64,000 bases of DNA from Opisthorchis felineus. Its lineage: Eukaryota > Platyhelminthes > Trematoda > Opisthorchiida > Opisthorchiidae. The DNA is taken from assembly GCA_004794785.1 (NCBI GenBank), contig SJOL01007698.1, positions 412,518 through 476,517 of the forward strand, written 5' to 3'. Shown in pieces: positions 44,835-57,769 of the stretch. A program made the translations under genes and the position numbers. The notes beneath the pieces are model-generated. The model ran no database searches, was not told where the DNA came from, and saw only the letters and a program-made list of their open reading frames with translations. Position 1 is the first letter of the stretch. Every line of letters starts with the position of its first letter.

Positions 44835-47800
44835 GGGTCCCGTTTTAGTTCAGTTTAGGTTCAGTTTTAGCAGCTATTTGTCGCTGTATAATTTTTCGTG
44901 TAGTAAAAATTATCCCAACAACCTTCTTGTCGTCACCGTCTAACCGATTCCAGAAATAACGTGATATGCAGTACACACACTTGCTAGTATCGGTTGTTTA
45001 CTGTTCCAGATAGCCAGTCATTCCTTAGGTTTCCGGTTGACGTCAAATGTCTTCTACCGTTCGTGTCTAGAACAGAATAAGAATGAAATCTAGACTCAAA
45101 ACTTTGGCACAATGAAAATTCGCAGCATCGATGTCCCTTGTTGTTTGGTTGCATTCGTTGATGTATAAAAACTCACAGTCCTATCCGCACACCGATCAAA
45201 TTTGCTCACTTACGATGCATTGATTCTATTCGTCCGCCACGACATCCCAGATGGTAGTAACGAATCAAAATGCACGGTTACTGTTGGTGATGTTTATTTG
45301 TAGAATAGGATTAATAATGTTCTTCTGTAAGTTTTTTCATTGCCAAAAGTAAACTTTTGATCAACCCGTACCGGTCCACTTGTGCAAAGCCCGTGAGCAT
45401 ACTCAGTGGTACACATAACGATTCATTTTTCGAACTCTGGCGACCTGCGAAAAAAAAAACACTGTGACGCAACAACGATTCCGATTTGATCGTAGTCAGT
45501 GAGGAGGAGAAGGAAGCCAAACGGAAAAATGGCACTGGTTGTTCATTATCTGCTTGTCTGTGATTGGTCTTCAGCTTCCCGCCGCCGAGACGGAACCGGG
45601 CTGGACCGAAGAATCGGAAAGGGTGCGCGAATTGTCCAAATGTGGGTGCGTTTCTGTCTGAGTCCTTATTAGCGGACAGGCGCTACACACGGAGGTGATC
45701 ATACTGACGGAAATGGACAGTGAATACACAACTGCCATGTAGGCATAGATAAAATCTCTATCGATCTATCTGCTACACTATTCTTTCTGAGAAGGAGACG
45801 TAAGCTTAGCGTATCACAGACTGACATTTTTAGAAGAAGACATGGATGGACTAGTTCCCAGAGTATGAGAAAAACTTGCGGCTTCCATTGACTTATTCCA
45901 TGTAGACCTGTTGTGGAGATATGTGGTGACTATCTGCCTCAAACCTCTCATTCTCCTGTCCGATTTCGCGTTGTCTGATGTATACTGACCCGTGTCAATA
46001 GCTCTGCCATCGATAACAATGTCGTCGTTCTAGTTTTTACCAGGTCTGGTAAAACTGGTTTATGAACTAAATAGCTGTACGGATAAAGAGAATAAAGGCC
46101 ATTTATTTTACGGTGGCAAGTTTAATTTTTGTTTCTGCTGGCATTATCGCACCGTTAGACAAAGTTGACATTATCGCGTCACAATCACAGTTGTAGCATA
46201 AACGCATAAATCATTAAAACCGACACAACGATATTCATTGTGGTCAACCGCATCAATCCCAGAATTTGCGTCTGTATTCGACAGAACTTGCTTCGTGGTG
46301 GCCAAATAGATTTGATTAATTGGTTATTGATTTCTTCCGAATGAAACAAGCGATTTTCCATAATTCAGTCACTGTTGAACAAGAAGCGCTGTTCATGACT
46401 ATGTAACACAAACCACTTGGAAAATTTACTGCGCTATTCCTGCCAAGATAGCTTTTAATGCAATTGACTAGTAACCGAGCCAAAAACGGCAACGGGATAA
46501 GGTAAGCTGTAATCACAGAACATTACCTCTAGTTTGATCTTTCAGACTGGTGGCTTATCAAATTCAATTAAATTGAGTCTCTGGGCTCGAATTTTTAATT
46601 TTAATTTATTCTGGTTCGCCAAACAGTCTTATTTGAAAGTGTATTATGAATTAAAACAAACTGTTCCTTCATATTTTGAAAGTAGGGAAAAATCGGTAGA
46701 AAATCCCAGAGGTTATAAGGAAAATCAATATGGCCTTCCCTACTTCGTCCAATGACAACGCACTGAGTTAGCAATCCACCTAACTGGAGATACCTTTCCA
46801 CTGTAGCCATGTTCGAACTGATAATGATTGCTTAACTCTCCACCCAGCTAAATCATTCTGAACATAGGACGGTGTTGCAGTTTTTTGTCAGGTCCAAGGT
46901 ATTGTTAAACGTCTTAGTTTACTGCAAGATGTCTCACACACAGCCTCAGCATAAATTATACAGTTTTTCGGAGGACTCTCGTTCTGGTCAAACCATATGT
47001 ACCATTCCAGTTTACTGTCAGGGCAATTTCAGTCACATCCCACGATAAAACCATTAATCCCACAAACATTTCCGAGAGTCGCTAGGGTCTAAAACGGGCT
47101 CAGCGTAGGCGTGGAGCGTCACAGTATGAAACATTTTCATGTACAAAACACGGAAGCAAAAGGGTGCGGACGTGAACGTACATCGGGCAAAAGTGAGAAC
47201 TGTTATGGAGAACAGGGTGTGGGGGGAGACTAACCAATCACAGTATTGTGATCTTGTACGCGTTGCGATTCAGCCATACTTGATTAGCCGTGAGAAATTG
47301 GCATATTGACTGGTGGCACGACGCGTAGCGCGATTAGGTTATCATACGGACAATAGTGAACTACGGCCGGGAAGAACGGATGCACGAAACCATAAGAGAA
47401 GTGGGCTGACTGCACGTGATCTGTGCTCCAGAGCGGATTCTAAGCGCATTCGCTACTGGTGTTCTCCCTGTTATATGCACGCTATGGAGGCACCAGGGAA
47501 CAGCGATTCTCCGAAGATAGGTGTTCACGACAGTTTCTGTGGATAGAAAACAGAAAGGAAGCTTGTGAAACGATACCCAGTAAGTAAGGTTGTACATCAC
47601 CATTACTTGCGTACAAATCAACCAAAACGACAAGTACTGTATACTACATGCCTGGATGACGTTAACTTTATCCGAGCTATGGCGTGGTAACTGCTGGTTT
47701 GAGATGCAGGCATTGTCAGCATTTTCACCGGTTCTAGGAAGTGCACTAGATCAGTCTAATTTGCTTGCCTTCTCACCATTTTTGTTAGAGTCAATATTTC

Positions 47801-50800
47801 AGACGCCAATTCCCATAATAATCCACGCGATGAAATGAGCAAGCACTTCCACACTTTCAGCGTACCCTTCCCCGTGTCACCATGACCAAGGTCAGCGAAA
47901 GTATCGGGTGTGTACTGAGAGATCCTGTCAACCACTATGACAAAAAACGAGTGCCTTCGTGCTGATTCCATGATGTGTTGTGTCGTTGCTCATTTTATGT
48001 TTCAATGATGGGAGGAAGCAACGTAGTTTGAGATTGCATGTGGTGCAACTTGGGGGTGAATACGCTCAACATGTCACACTAATCAGACCTCTTGACGGAG
48101 TATGGATGAAATCTGAGAAAGGAAGACATCACAGCAGGGTGAGCCATAATCGGAGAGGATGTTATATCAGCTGTAGGATAAATTTATTGTGACAAAAAAC
48201 AAAGGAGATACCGCGATCTCTACTGGCGACACAACTGTCGACACCGAGAGAATTCCAGGACGAACAGGTTGCTGATTTGCTTCAGAAATCTAGAAGCTTT
48301 ACTGCCTTGATACAGTATTACGATACCAACCTGACCGAGTTACCAGATGTTACAGATCGATAGAAGCTTATCGCGGATCAGTCGACAGATGCAATATTCA
48401 GAAGCGCATTTTAGCACTTTGGTAACTACTAGCTTTGGATCAGAGGGTTTTTCTTGTTTTCTGAGAGCGCAAATGAACTTTTTCAAATAATTTCACACCC
48501 AAATGGTCTGCGCTGTCCTTTCTAACTGGAGAGAATGAATAATTATAGTGTGGTGGCGTGGCCCACGGTAGTTGGCCAATACTCGTCATCCTCCGCGACA
48601 ATCTGAGAAGACTCCTTATCTCTATCCTTACCCAGTCGATCGATATCTCGAGGACTAGCAACTCTCTTATTCTGTTTCATAGGAAGGAGACAGATATGTG
48701 GTAGCAGGAGCTGCCCTACAGATGCCAGTCACAAGATAAACTGGCGAGTAGCAGTGTCTGAAGATACTGCGGCGGTCAAGCCCTAGGGGTTTTGAACATA
48801 GTGAGTCTACTAGTTCTGTTCGCTGGTATATGTTCGATACAAAGGTGATACACCGTGGTCGCTTAAGACGACTGAAGCCACGCCACCGTCTGGCTGCAAT
48901 ACAAAACCAAGCATCCTCTATAAAAGTGAGTGGTCCTTAACGGTTGCATACTCCATAGTTCAGTCATATTGGCTTTGCTTATTCAAGCTGAGAGAAACTG
49001 TTTTAAACGGCACGCGGTTTCTGGTACCCTGCTACCTGGGTTTCACGTGTTTCAGGTATGCACGCGAATCTGTGCAACATAGGTATTTTACTTTAAAGCA
49101 TTATCGGGAGCTTTTGGTACTTCATAAATCCATTTCAGACAGTGATTATTCTGCCCGTTTATTGCCTGCGGCACGATGGCCTCGTTCGAACATATTCCTT
49201 TAAAGTTCACAGACGGTGAGATCTGTAGGCCGGTTATCATGGACAGGGAGGATTTACATAGGTCCTTAGGCGGACATGGTCTGGACGCCTCCATTTTATA
49301 CTGAAAACCACACCGCACTTTCTGACACTTCCACATTGGGCTAGAACGTAATTAGAATGGACTAAGTATAGCATTCTGGTTGGCAGCTCTCAGTTAGTCA
49401 AACGCACCTTTCGGGAATTAAGTCAAAGTCCAGTAAACGGATGCAAATCTGACGGGTTAGGTGCACAGTTATTTGAAGTGACCGACAAGCCGTTTTGTGT
49501 CATTGGAGAACGTTAGATGTGTACATCCCTGATCGCCAGTTTCGTTCAGAAAATCTCTAAAATCTTCCAGATTACCAGGATCAAACAATGTTCGAAGTAG
49601 CCGGGGGGGGGGGGTAAGTTAACCATCTATTTCCGACAGCAACAACATGTTGTGGTTATTGATCAGATTGGTTAGTTCACCTGGGTGGGATATTGAATGT
49701 GAGCCTGAAGGAATGATGTCCGCCAAGTGCTCAGTTTACATGTCATAACTTTCAACATACATAAGGTGTGAAATGCTGTAAAGGTCCCTCACTTTGATGA
49801 ATTTCCTCCGTCTCGATCGAACTTAAAACGTTCAAATTTGATCTGAGGGACTTTTTGGAACTGCTAACTGAATTGTTGACTGACTTCCGTTTGACACCAA
49901 CATAACATGCAATGCGCATGAATTAAACCGATGAATGAAGAGCACAGTGTTCTCAAGCGTGATTAGCACAGATTGATAGATCATGTTCTTGATAAGAGTA
50001 GCTCATTTGATTCAACCGAAGAATACCAAATTAGTCGTCGGTGAAGTGATGAATTTTTTGTGCGCATAAGCAACGAAATTTGCACGATTAGGCATTTTGA
50101 TGGACGATATCCCTGGAACTCGCCTTGAGTAGGGTATCGAGAATACCACGACTTTATTGCAAACTCTGTGCAGCTGTGTGAAGCAAATTTGCTAATAACA
50201 AGTGCTCTAAGCATAGAAGAGACCTGACGGTTTGAATTTGAGTTTCATGCATGTCAAAAATAATACTCGAACAGTATGAACCACCAGTGGTTGAAGGGGA
50301 AGTACATGAAACACACTCAACTGAAATGAAGGTCTTAACTTGTGGAACCCAAAATGGAAGTGAGTGGTGTTCACTAAGGGCGAAAAGTGGACCAGACGAA
50401 CGGCATACTAAGGGAATTCCCTCATAACAGGGAAGGGCCTAAGCTTGTTTTTGGATTCTATTTGTATGGCAGATAAACCACACAATATAGTTAAACAAGA
50501 TGGAAAAGTCACTGTGAATTCTTACATCACGACAATTTTCACCCTCACTTGTTCCCGTTTTTCTTTGAAAATGGAAAGCAGAAAAAGCGATGTTTCAGTC
50601 CGGAGTGATCACCGTCAAACTGAGACAATCGTCACTTTCATTCTCAGGTTGCCCAGCATGAAGATACTAACACCACCTACTCCAAAACACCTAGGATATT
50701 TTAAATAGCCTATAGACAGGCTTGTGGATGCACGGATGGAAGCAAAATCACTCGTTTTAGTCCAAAATTATTTTGAATGATGCATTTTCTGGAGCAAGCT

Positions 50801-52628
50801 GGTTTCTGCCCCTAGATTAGACTAGGCCTGATGCTCTTTGCAACAATGTCTCGAGAGATAAGCACACAATAAGTCGAAATTCCCCATAAATTCAGTCAGT
50901 ATGGATGAAAGGTTGAATAAGATGAGTCGAGGAGAAGCACGGAAAACTGATCGCCTCGATGCTGTTTAGCAGGCAACAATATGGATTCAACGGGAACATG
51001 CTACGGAGATGGAATGCATGCATAGTTAAACAGGCAAAAAAATGCGAACAGCAATGTTAACGAAACAGTCACATGAAACTCAAAAAATGTACGTGAATCG
51101 TAACGTTGATCTGTCAGCTGTTCTGCTTAAAGTATAACTGATTAATCGGCAACTGCACGTTTCTGACGCTTTGTGAGAATGCTTTGTGGCATAAAACAGT
51201 CTTTCGACATCAACTGGAGTCCCGATCACATGTCTTCTCGCTATTAACAAATTGTCAGTGGACACGTGAGGTCAAACTGGAAGCCTTTCACACCAGTGAA
51301 CTGCTGGGGACTGATGGTGACAGTGAACCTCCGAAATTCACCAATATTACCGATCGGCCAGCTATAGTTGGAAATTTTGGTGGTTGCAACCCCTGCCGAA
51401 TTTTCTGATTTTAGGAGAAGGTGACTGAACTCCCCGGTTGCTCAGTCGGAAGTGGTTCTCTATCATAGAATCTGACGTGTTGCAGCAGTGTTGACGTTAC
51501 ATGAACGTATAAATCCGGTTTCTCCCTAAAGTACCCTTTGTTTTCTAGGGCAGTCGATTGTAAACGAGTTCGTATTAAAGGCTGGTTTGCAGCCCACAAA
51601 TGAAGTCAGCTTACAAAAGGAATCCGAGAATCGCTGTAAACCTGCTTGTTTCGAATCATCATCACGAAGCATCTCAAGAATCCCTCGGGTAATTCGAACA
51701 CACAACCCTCTGTATAAGGTGGCCACAGATGTTTGTTTTGCAACGTCAATGGATTTCACTTTAGCAGGATACAGTGCGACTGTGTACACATATACAAACT
51801 ACTCGATCATAGGGAGAAGGTTGGCGAATAGGTTGCCACCCATATCATCGTCTGACGAAAAAGGAGTCGCTCCATCGCTCATACGAGCAACCGCTTGGGG
51901 GTGTGCAGTTCATTTACGGAGAACCAGCTGGATGTGTTTGCTTTAAACTTCACTTATCCGAGGCTCTGAGTACAGCCTTGAATATGAACATAAGGCCGAA
52001 AAGCTCTGCACAAAGGGAACGAATGCATTCTCTCGCAGAACGTTGCTTTCGACCCTTCGTTCGAATGTCAATAAACCTGGTATTTATTCTAAGCGACATG
52101 GATCTTGTGAAAAAACTGTGGAACCACCCATCTGTTCAACAAATATTTGGTCCTAGTTGTCATAGTTCCGTACTCATACTTTTCTGTCATCTACCTCCGT
52201 TTTTTAATCAGTTCTATATAGTGTTGATTTGTTTTCACTTCGATTATTTAATTTTTACCGCTGATCCTAATGTATCAACTACCATAAATAGTGAGGGACG
52301 GGTGTTTCCCTTATTTTTATCTATTAACCTCGAAATTGTTTGCCTCAGCGACAACGGCTGATTTGTCTGTATAACCCTTCGGTTTCCTAATAGTGTGCAC
52401 AACCATTCAATATACTGACCGTCTGTTAGACTTGCAATCAATCAATATGTCCATCTCTCACAGCATTCATTTCCGCACAAACAGTCACGTGTGACCGAAT
52501 TGCGACGCGTACAGGGCCACAGCACTGCGATTGGTATCGTACTGCTGTAGTTGGTGGAATGGAATACCGTTTGATCAGGCGAAATGCGTTATCAAAATAC
52601 AAACAAACAAATTTTCTTGAAGTAACAC
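44835..52628. other. Unassigned stretch
   Basis: Nearly 8 kb with no recognised domain, RNA or repeat family. Adjacent open frames at 51587-51946 and 51903-52361 (119 and 152 codons, +) have no motif I can name. The run of twelve G at 49603-49614 is the only strong compositional feature. Confidence 0.35.
49603..49614 (+). repeat. G homopolymer of 12
   Basis: Twelve consecutive G, flanked by CC and TAAG. It could stall polymerases or form a quadruplex between strands, but no regulated gene is adjacent. Confidence 0.9.
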
Positions 52629-53120
52629 ACTACTCATAAGGTTGCTGGATGCTCTTCGACAGCCCACTTACGCTTTTTGCAGCTCATCATAAGCCTTATG
52701 TTGTGCTTGAACATAAAGTTGTACGCAGTTAGCGAATTCTACTCATTTACGAATTACACCGGTGTTACCGATAGACTCAACTGGATTTTTCGTTTATGAT
52801 ATTCTTCAATTGAATGTGCTGTACAAATGCTGCATCATGCCTCAGTTAGCACGGTATGCAAGGTAGCCTAGTATATTTTCTTGACTACGCCTACCGGACG
52901 AGTCTCAAGAAGGGTAGAATCGGTCATGGGCTACCGAAGAGTTTTCAGTAACGGTGTGAGTAGTGAGTTCCATCTAGACAGTGTACTGGGATGCCTTGAT
53001 TATCATGATTATCATGCCAACTGAAACGTGAGGCGGCCTTTGTGCAGCAAATTCAGCTGAGGAATATCACAAACGAGTGATTCATCTAAAACTATCGCTA
53101 ACATTAACCCAATTGCAAAT
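52629..53120. repeat. Repeat A, two inverted units facing each other
   Basis: A minus-strand unit (52629-52870, block a then b) meets a plus-strand unit (about 52890-53120, block a then b). Both ribozymes are dead. The left one has lost most of its core. In the right one CTGATGA became CGGACGA and GAAAC became GAATC. The pair forms a long imperfect palindrome that could fold back. Confidence 0.75.
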
Positions 53121-53572
53121 GAGTGTATTTCACCGAACCGAAAACCGATTGCAGCAATCTTATTGACACAGCACTATTTGTAGGATTGATGAAAACCATC
53201 TGAAACATTTATTGATGCGTTTATGCAAAGAAAAGACTGCAGCTACCGAAGTGAACCGGAACTCAAGGGTAGCACGAAAAAACTGTCCGAAAACTGACAG
53301 GAAAGAGTCATTCTAAGCCACTTATTGGTCGTGCCGTTGACCTTGGCACCAATGTCTTCGTCGTACTCATTTTAGCCAATGATGAGAAGTCTGGAAGGCG
53401 ATTGGTTGAGTGAGATAATCACCGCAAACAGATGAACCACCAGATTTGAGAAATATCGTTGAAAGCTAAGAAAACGAGGTGATGCTGTTTAAGGAAAATG
53501 GTCACCAGAACGAGGTTGTCGAATAAACGCTCCGGGTTTTGAGCCTGGTTAGTTAGTTTCATGTTTAGACGT

Positions 53573-53805
53573 AATTCACTACTCATAAGGTTGCTGAAAA
53601 CTCCTCGACAGCCCACGACCGGTTTCGCCCTTCTTGGGGCTCATCAGGTAGGCGCGGTCCCCGATTTTTCGTCAACCTTATGTTCTACTTGAACCCAAAT
53701 TGCACAAAATTAGCGAAATAAACTCATTTGCAAACCAATTTGGTTTTGCGGGTAACTCACCTGGAACCCGGCTGAATCTCTCGTTTATGATGTTTTTAAG
53801 CGATC
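53573..53805 (-). mobile_element. Repeat A copy with intact ribozyme
   Basis: The copy runs from ACTACTCATAAGGTTGCTGA through the hammerhead, ACTTGAACCCAAATTGCAC and TTTGGTTTTGCGGGTAACTC to TCTCTCGTTTATGATGTTT. Its block b tail carries GGGTAACT rather than the GGGAGACT expected from other copies, a variant shared with the fragment at 54040, which suggests local duplication. Confidence 0.72.
53611..53653 (-). ncRNA. Hammerhead ribozyme, type I, intact core
   Basis: Read on the minus strand it has stem I 5' arm GCCTAC (53653-53648), CTGATGA (53647-53641), stem II GCCC/GGGC around loop CAAGAA (53640-53627), GAAA (53626-53623), stem III ACC/GGT, cleavage-site C at 53617, and stem I 3' arm GTGGGC (53616-53611). 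It is identical across the core to the two plus-strand copies 45-48 kb away, although flanking bases differ. Confidence 0.88.
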
Positions 53806-54039
53806 ACTTGTACCGACACAAACAGTGTGGCCTAGAAACATGCTTAACGAAAACTGATAGCTCCACTCAAATCATCTAGTCATGCGCCACCATATATCCA
53901 AAGTAATACCAAACATTCTGTCCAAAATTAAGATTTTCGGCCGGACCTACCGGATTGCAACCGCGTTCAAGGATGGATCATCCAGGCCATTCAGCTGCAC
54001 TGCAACAAGTTTACTTCAAACTTGAATCATCGGTGAATT

Positions 54040-54155
54040 ACAGTCATTTGCAAACCAATTTGGTTTTGCGGGTAACTAACCTGGAACCCAGCAGAATCTC
54101 TCGTTTATGATGTTTCTGAGCAACCTTATGAGTAATGTATTACGTTGAATCATTG
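54040..54155. repeat. Repeat A fragment, duplicated tail
   Basis: 54046-54115 is nearly identical to 53729-53798 (minus-strand block b with the GGGTAACT variant). It is followed directly by AGCAACCTTATGAGTAATGT, a plus-strand block a edge. No ribozyme is present. Confidence 0.7.
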
Positions 54156-55061
54156 ATCTTTTTACGTCATCAATGTAGGTCTTGCTTCCATGTTGACACT
54201 TGTTGTCGTCATTTATTTCCAAAATCCAGTGTGAGATCGTTTGGGTCCGATATAGATGTGTGCCGCTTGTGTTACAAATATGCTGAGGTAAAATGGACCT
54301 GATTCTCGGATTAATCTCACTTACATTGCTCGGAAACAAACAGCAGTTTACTATGCGGTTTACTTGCCTTAATTAGGTCAAGACAATGACTGGTCGTCAG
54401 CTGACTGAACATATCATCACGAGCAGTAAACGAACTAATGTGAGTGTGCTTCGACTGCTAACACTTGACAGACCATAATTCAGTCTGATATCCCTAGGTG
54501 ATTCCAAATTCAGGGAAAGACAAGAAGGATCCAAAAATGCGTCAAATAACCCTCAACTCTGAGTAGTCTGAAGCAATTCAGGTTTTGAATGCACTCCGGA
54601 CAGGATTGTGACAAACTGCAGATGGGAGGAACCACGGGTCTGGCTCTATAACATGTCCGGTTAGGTGCAGCATGAATAGTAAGCTGTAACAATTCAGAGG
54701 GAATTAGATGACAGTTATGCCGGTCTGCGCGTGGTAACCCAAGTAATAGGTCAAATGAACTTTCGGAACAGACAAAACAATATAGGGTAAGCAGAGGACG
54801 GAAAAGGTCGCCAGACTATTGAGGGGAATCAACTGGACAGATGCGGATGAACGTAAAAACATACCGAACAGACAGAAGGGCAACCTACAAAGGCAGCTGG
54901 GCAGGCAGTAGGTAGGTAACGCGCCACAAAACGTCACAGCTATCCCGTAACGTCACACGCACACCTGTATCGCAGCCGGACACAGAGACACGGGCCAGCA
55001 GAGGATCACGCACAGAGTGGAACTACCTTGGACACTCCTTGGGTACACATGCTCTGGTCAC

Positions 55062-55124
55062 ATGGCTCGTGGCCAGATGGGTAGTGACCTGAAATCTGTC
55101 CTGGCCGTACACGTTCAATTCCAG
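55062..55124 (+). CDS. Candidate first coding exon
   Basis: ATG at 55062 opens a 21-codon frame, MARGQMGSDLKSVLAVHVQF then Q, that ends exactly at a strong donor (CCAG-GTAAGG). The frame is also open upstream to 54951, so the ATG may not be the start. The region just upstream has two CGTCACA-type motifs that could be promoter elements, but also looks mildly repetitive. No family is recognised. Confidence 0.22.
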
Positions 55125-55619
55125 GTAAGGCCAAATTCCTTCTACAAGCTACATCCAGCCACAACAGTAACAGGCATCAACAGTGGTTAACAGAGAAACG
55201 TAGGGTCAGTAGCGATGAGTGCGAGGAGCAGTATGAACCACTAATCGGAGTTCCTATTGGACAGAAAGCGGAGAGCAGGAACAGCAGTGTTCTATAGGTA
55301 ACAGCGAGAATTCAGACTACTTCGTGGTATTCGCCTGATATGACGTAAAGTTAGAACATTTTGACTTTTGTAAGAAATCAACATATACTATTCTTCCTGG
55401 AAAATGCTGCTAAACTTCAGGACCCCAACAACACTGGCCACCAAAAAACTTCCCATTCGGACCACTTTCGAGCTGCGTGAGTTGCACACTGTTGAAGATT
55501 ATCAAAACGAATGAGGCAAAACGACACACTTGGGGATGAGCCAAAGAGAAACCGCTGACCGAACGGATGATGGACCAGTTGGTGATCCACTAGGCAGATC
55601 ATCAACGAATTACGTATGA

Positions 55620-55850
55620 TGTTCAGTTCTATAGGGTTGCTTAAGACTGGTTTTGCCCTTTTTGGGGTGAGTAGTGTATTGCCTCCATACTGTGTATCGC
55701 GATACTGGCGCATAGTACCAACTGAAACAAGAGGCGGCCTGGTGCAGCACATTTAGTTGAAGAAGAGCATCACGAACAAGAGATTCAGCTGGGATTTTGG
55801 TGATTCCCCCACGAAAATCAAATTAGTATGCAGATAAACGTATTTGTCGA
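55620..55850. repeat. Repeat A copy, truncated ribozyme
   Basis: A minus-strand scrap of block a (GGTTGCTTAAGACTGGTTTTG, then CCCTTTTTGGGGTGAG), lacking CTGATGA, joins a plus-strand block b from about 55670 (TGAGTAGTGTATTGC, then GCGGCCTGGTGCAGCACAT). The 111-codon minus-strand frame across it is a shadow. Confidence 0.72.
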
Positions 55851-56333
55851 AAGGGTATTGTGTCAGTTCAATGGGTTTTTCATCTCATTGCGCTATCGCT
55901 GCGAGTATCACTGTTTTCTCAGTGGACACTTTGAAGTTGTTCTTTGTCCCAGAGGCTTTCTCATAACGCAGTACGAATCACACAGCTCATTACTTGGCTC
56001 ACTAAAAAGGAGCAAGATGTCGATCCAGTTGTGTGTAGATTGCTGGTGCCGGTAACACTGCTCCAGACGATCGACCGACTGGTCGGCCGATCGCTGTCAC
56101 ATTCCGAACGGTAGTAACTGTCAAACAAGTGGGCTATATTACAGCGGAATGAGCAGACGCCATTTCATGGAGTGACAGAGTGTGACGATGTTAGTTTTGT
56201 ACACATCTGCCTGGCAGAATGCCTGAATCAGCAGACTATCCTACATTTTAATGTGGAATTTCAGTAGTGTTTTACATGGAAGCTTCGGCTTTTCTCATGA
56301 TTAACACAGTGAATGTTATCATTTCGTCCACAT

Positions 56334-56386
56334 CACACAAGTTAACCACACAAGTTAACCACACATGTTAACACACAAGTTAACCC
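56334..56386 (+). repeat. Minisatellite of CACACAAGTTAAC
   Basis: About four tandem copies of a 12-14 bp unit with small variations (ACACAAGTTAAC, ACACATGTTAAC). Each unit contains the palindrome GTTAAC. Confidence 0.8.
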
Positions 56387-56519
56387 TTCCTTGTTAGAGC
56401 ACCTCTGTGGGATCCCAGAATTTACCTTCACGGCAGGTAGAACGATGCGAACCGTATCATATGCGTCAACAAAAGAAAGGTAGTGGAAGAAGTCCCAATA
56501 AATGTTGCAGGTTACAAAC

Positions 56520-56852
56520 CTGACGAAAAGTGTCTGACAAGAAACGAACTTCTTGATCGAGAACATAAAGAGACCTTTCAATCGAGTTAAAAAGGGCAGA
56601 TATGGGGTCTTCACTGGAAGGAAAAACGGGGTTGGAACCTGTGCTCCATGAACTGCAATCGAAATTTCCTGCACTAAATGACTGCTCAACGTCATAGTCT
56701 TCAAACGGCTTGAATAGTTTCTGGCATACTATCCTTTGAGATATAAACACGAGGAAGCCGATGAACACGAAATTCACTCTAGAGATAGGATAATTTTTGT
56801 CAAGAACACCGGGATAACCATTCTGATGTAAATCCTCAATGATTAGGTCCGA
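56520..56852 (-). CDS. Probable exon: membrane segment plus cytosolic-type tail
   Basis: On the minus strand a strong acceptor (CTTTGTTTTAATATGTTCAG, with an in-frame TAA just upstream of it) is followed by 111 open codons in phase 0, ending at CAG-GTTTGT. The peptide starts SDLIIEDLHQNGYPGVLDKN and has a hydrophobic run VNFVFIGFLVFISQ (about residues 29-42), then basic/aromatic RIVCQKLFKPF. It continues as a long polar acidic/serine-rich part (DYDVEQSFSAGNFDCSSW, then PSSEDPISALFNSIERSL). This looks like one transmembrane helix and a soluble tail. If the donor is not used, the frame ends 18 codons later at 56466. The length is a multiple of three. No family is recognised. The open frame at 61068-61454 on the same strand could belong to the same gene, but this is unproven. 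Confidence 0.5.
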
Positions 56853-57474
56853 CTGAACATATTAAAACAAAGTCAGCTGTTTCTTGACGCATGCATAAAG
56901 CTCAACGAAATGAGTTTGACAGAGAACCGAAACATTTTACGCTACTATCCAAAGGTCGGGTTCCCACGTCAGCAGTCCGAATGAAACCTACAAATTGCGG
57001 AGTTTTTAAATCAGCTGAAGTTTTTTGAGGAGCTTCAATTTATTAGGGTCAGTAACTGCCGAAAAACTGTACAGAAGTCAACGATGTGTATGATCTAGAA
57101 GAATCCACACAAAGGTAGTACTAATTACGGTTATTCATCAAATGCTGGTGGTCTACATTAGTCTGTAATTCATCAGCTCGCCAAATATCGTACACAGACT
57201 GATGGCCAAACTCAGCCCTAATGTGTGTGAATGTATTGACATTGCTTAGTATGTCTTCTCATCCAATCGTACATGCTTTGTGGATATCACGATTCATCAT
57301 ATTTCGGAAAAGATCAGCAGCAAAGCGCTTTTCTGCTTTATAAATTTCTTACAAAAAATACTCCGACATATTAAGTGCTAATGAGCTGACAATTTTTTTT
57401 ACACACTGTTCACCCTTTCCGCTGATTTGAATGATAATATTCAATTTGCTGCGAGCACCCTGCACGAAGCCCAG

Positions 57475-57760
57475 CTAAGCTGTCCGATGTACACGCTGGA
57501 CTTTATGTGAAATCCCATCTTTTCCAGGCGAGCTAATCTGGCATCCGTCAACTCCTGTCACGTTTCTGCTCGCAACCGTTTCACATCCATAAAGCCCACC
57601 GGTCTCCGAATTCCGTTCATTCGATGCATTGTCAAGCTCACCATAGCTACCTGCGTCGTGCGCAATGCAGTTGTCATGGCCCAGCCGCTCAAACTTGCAC
57701 GCCACATGTACCTTCTCCACATTCATGTCCGCTATGGTAGTGACACCACTGCACCTTCAA
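57475..57760 (-). CDS. Unrecognised minus-strand frame next to repeat B
   Basis: The frame reads ADMNVEKVHVACKFERLGHD, then NCIAHDAGSYGELDNASNE, then ETGGLYGCETVASRNVTG and ends at TAG. It is protein-like in composition and opposite in frame to the long 207-codon frame that runs through repeat B. It could be an old exon or part of the repeat's flank. There is no clear splice evidence. Confidence 0.18.
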
Positions 57761-57769
57761 GACCTCAGC

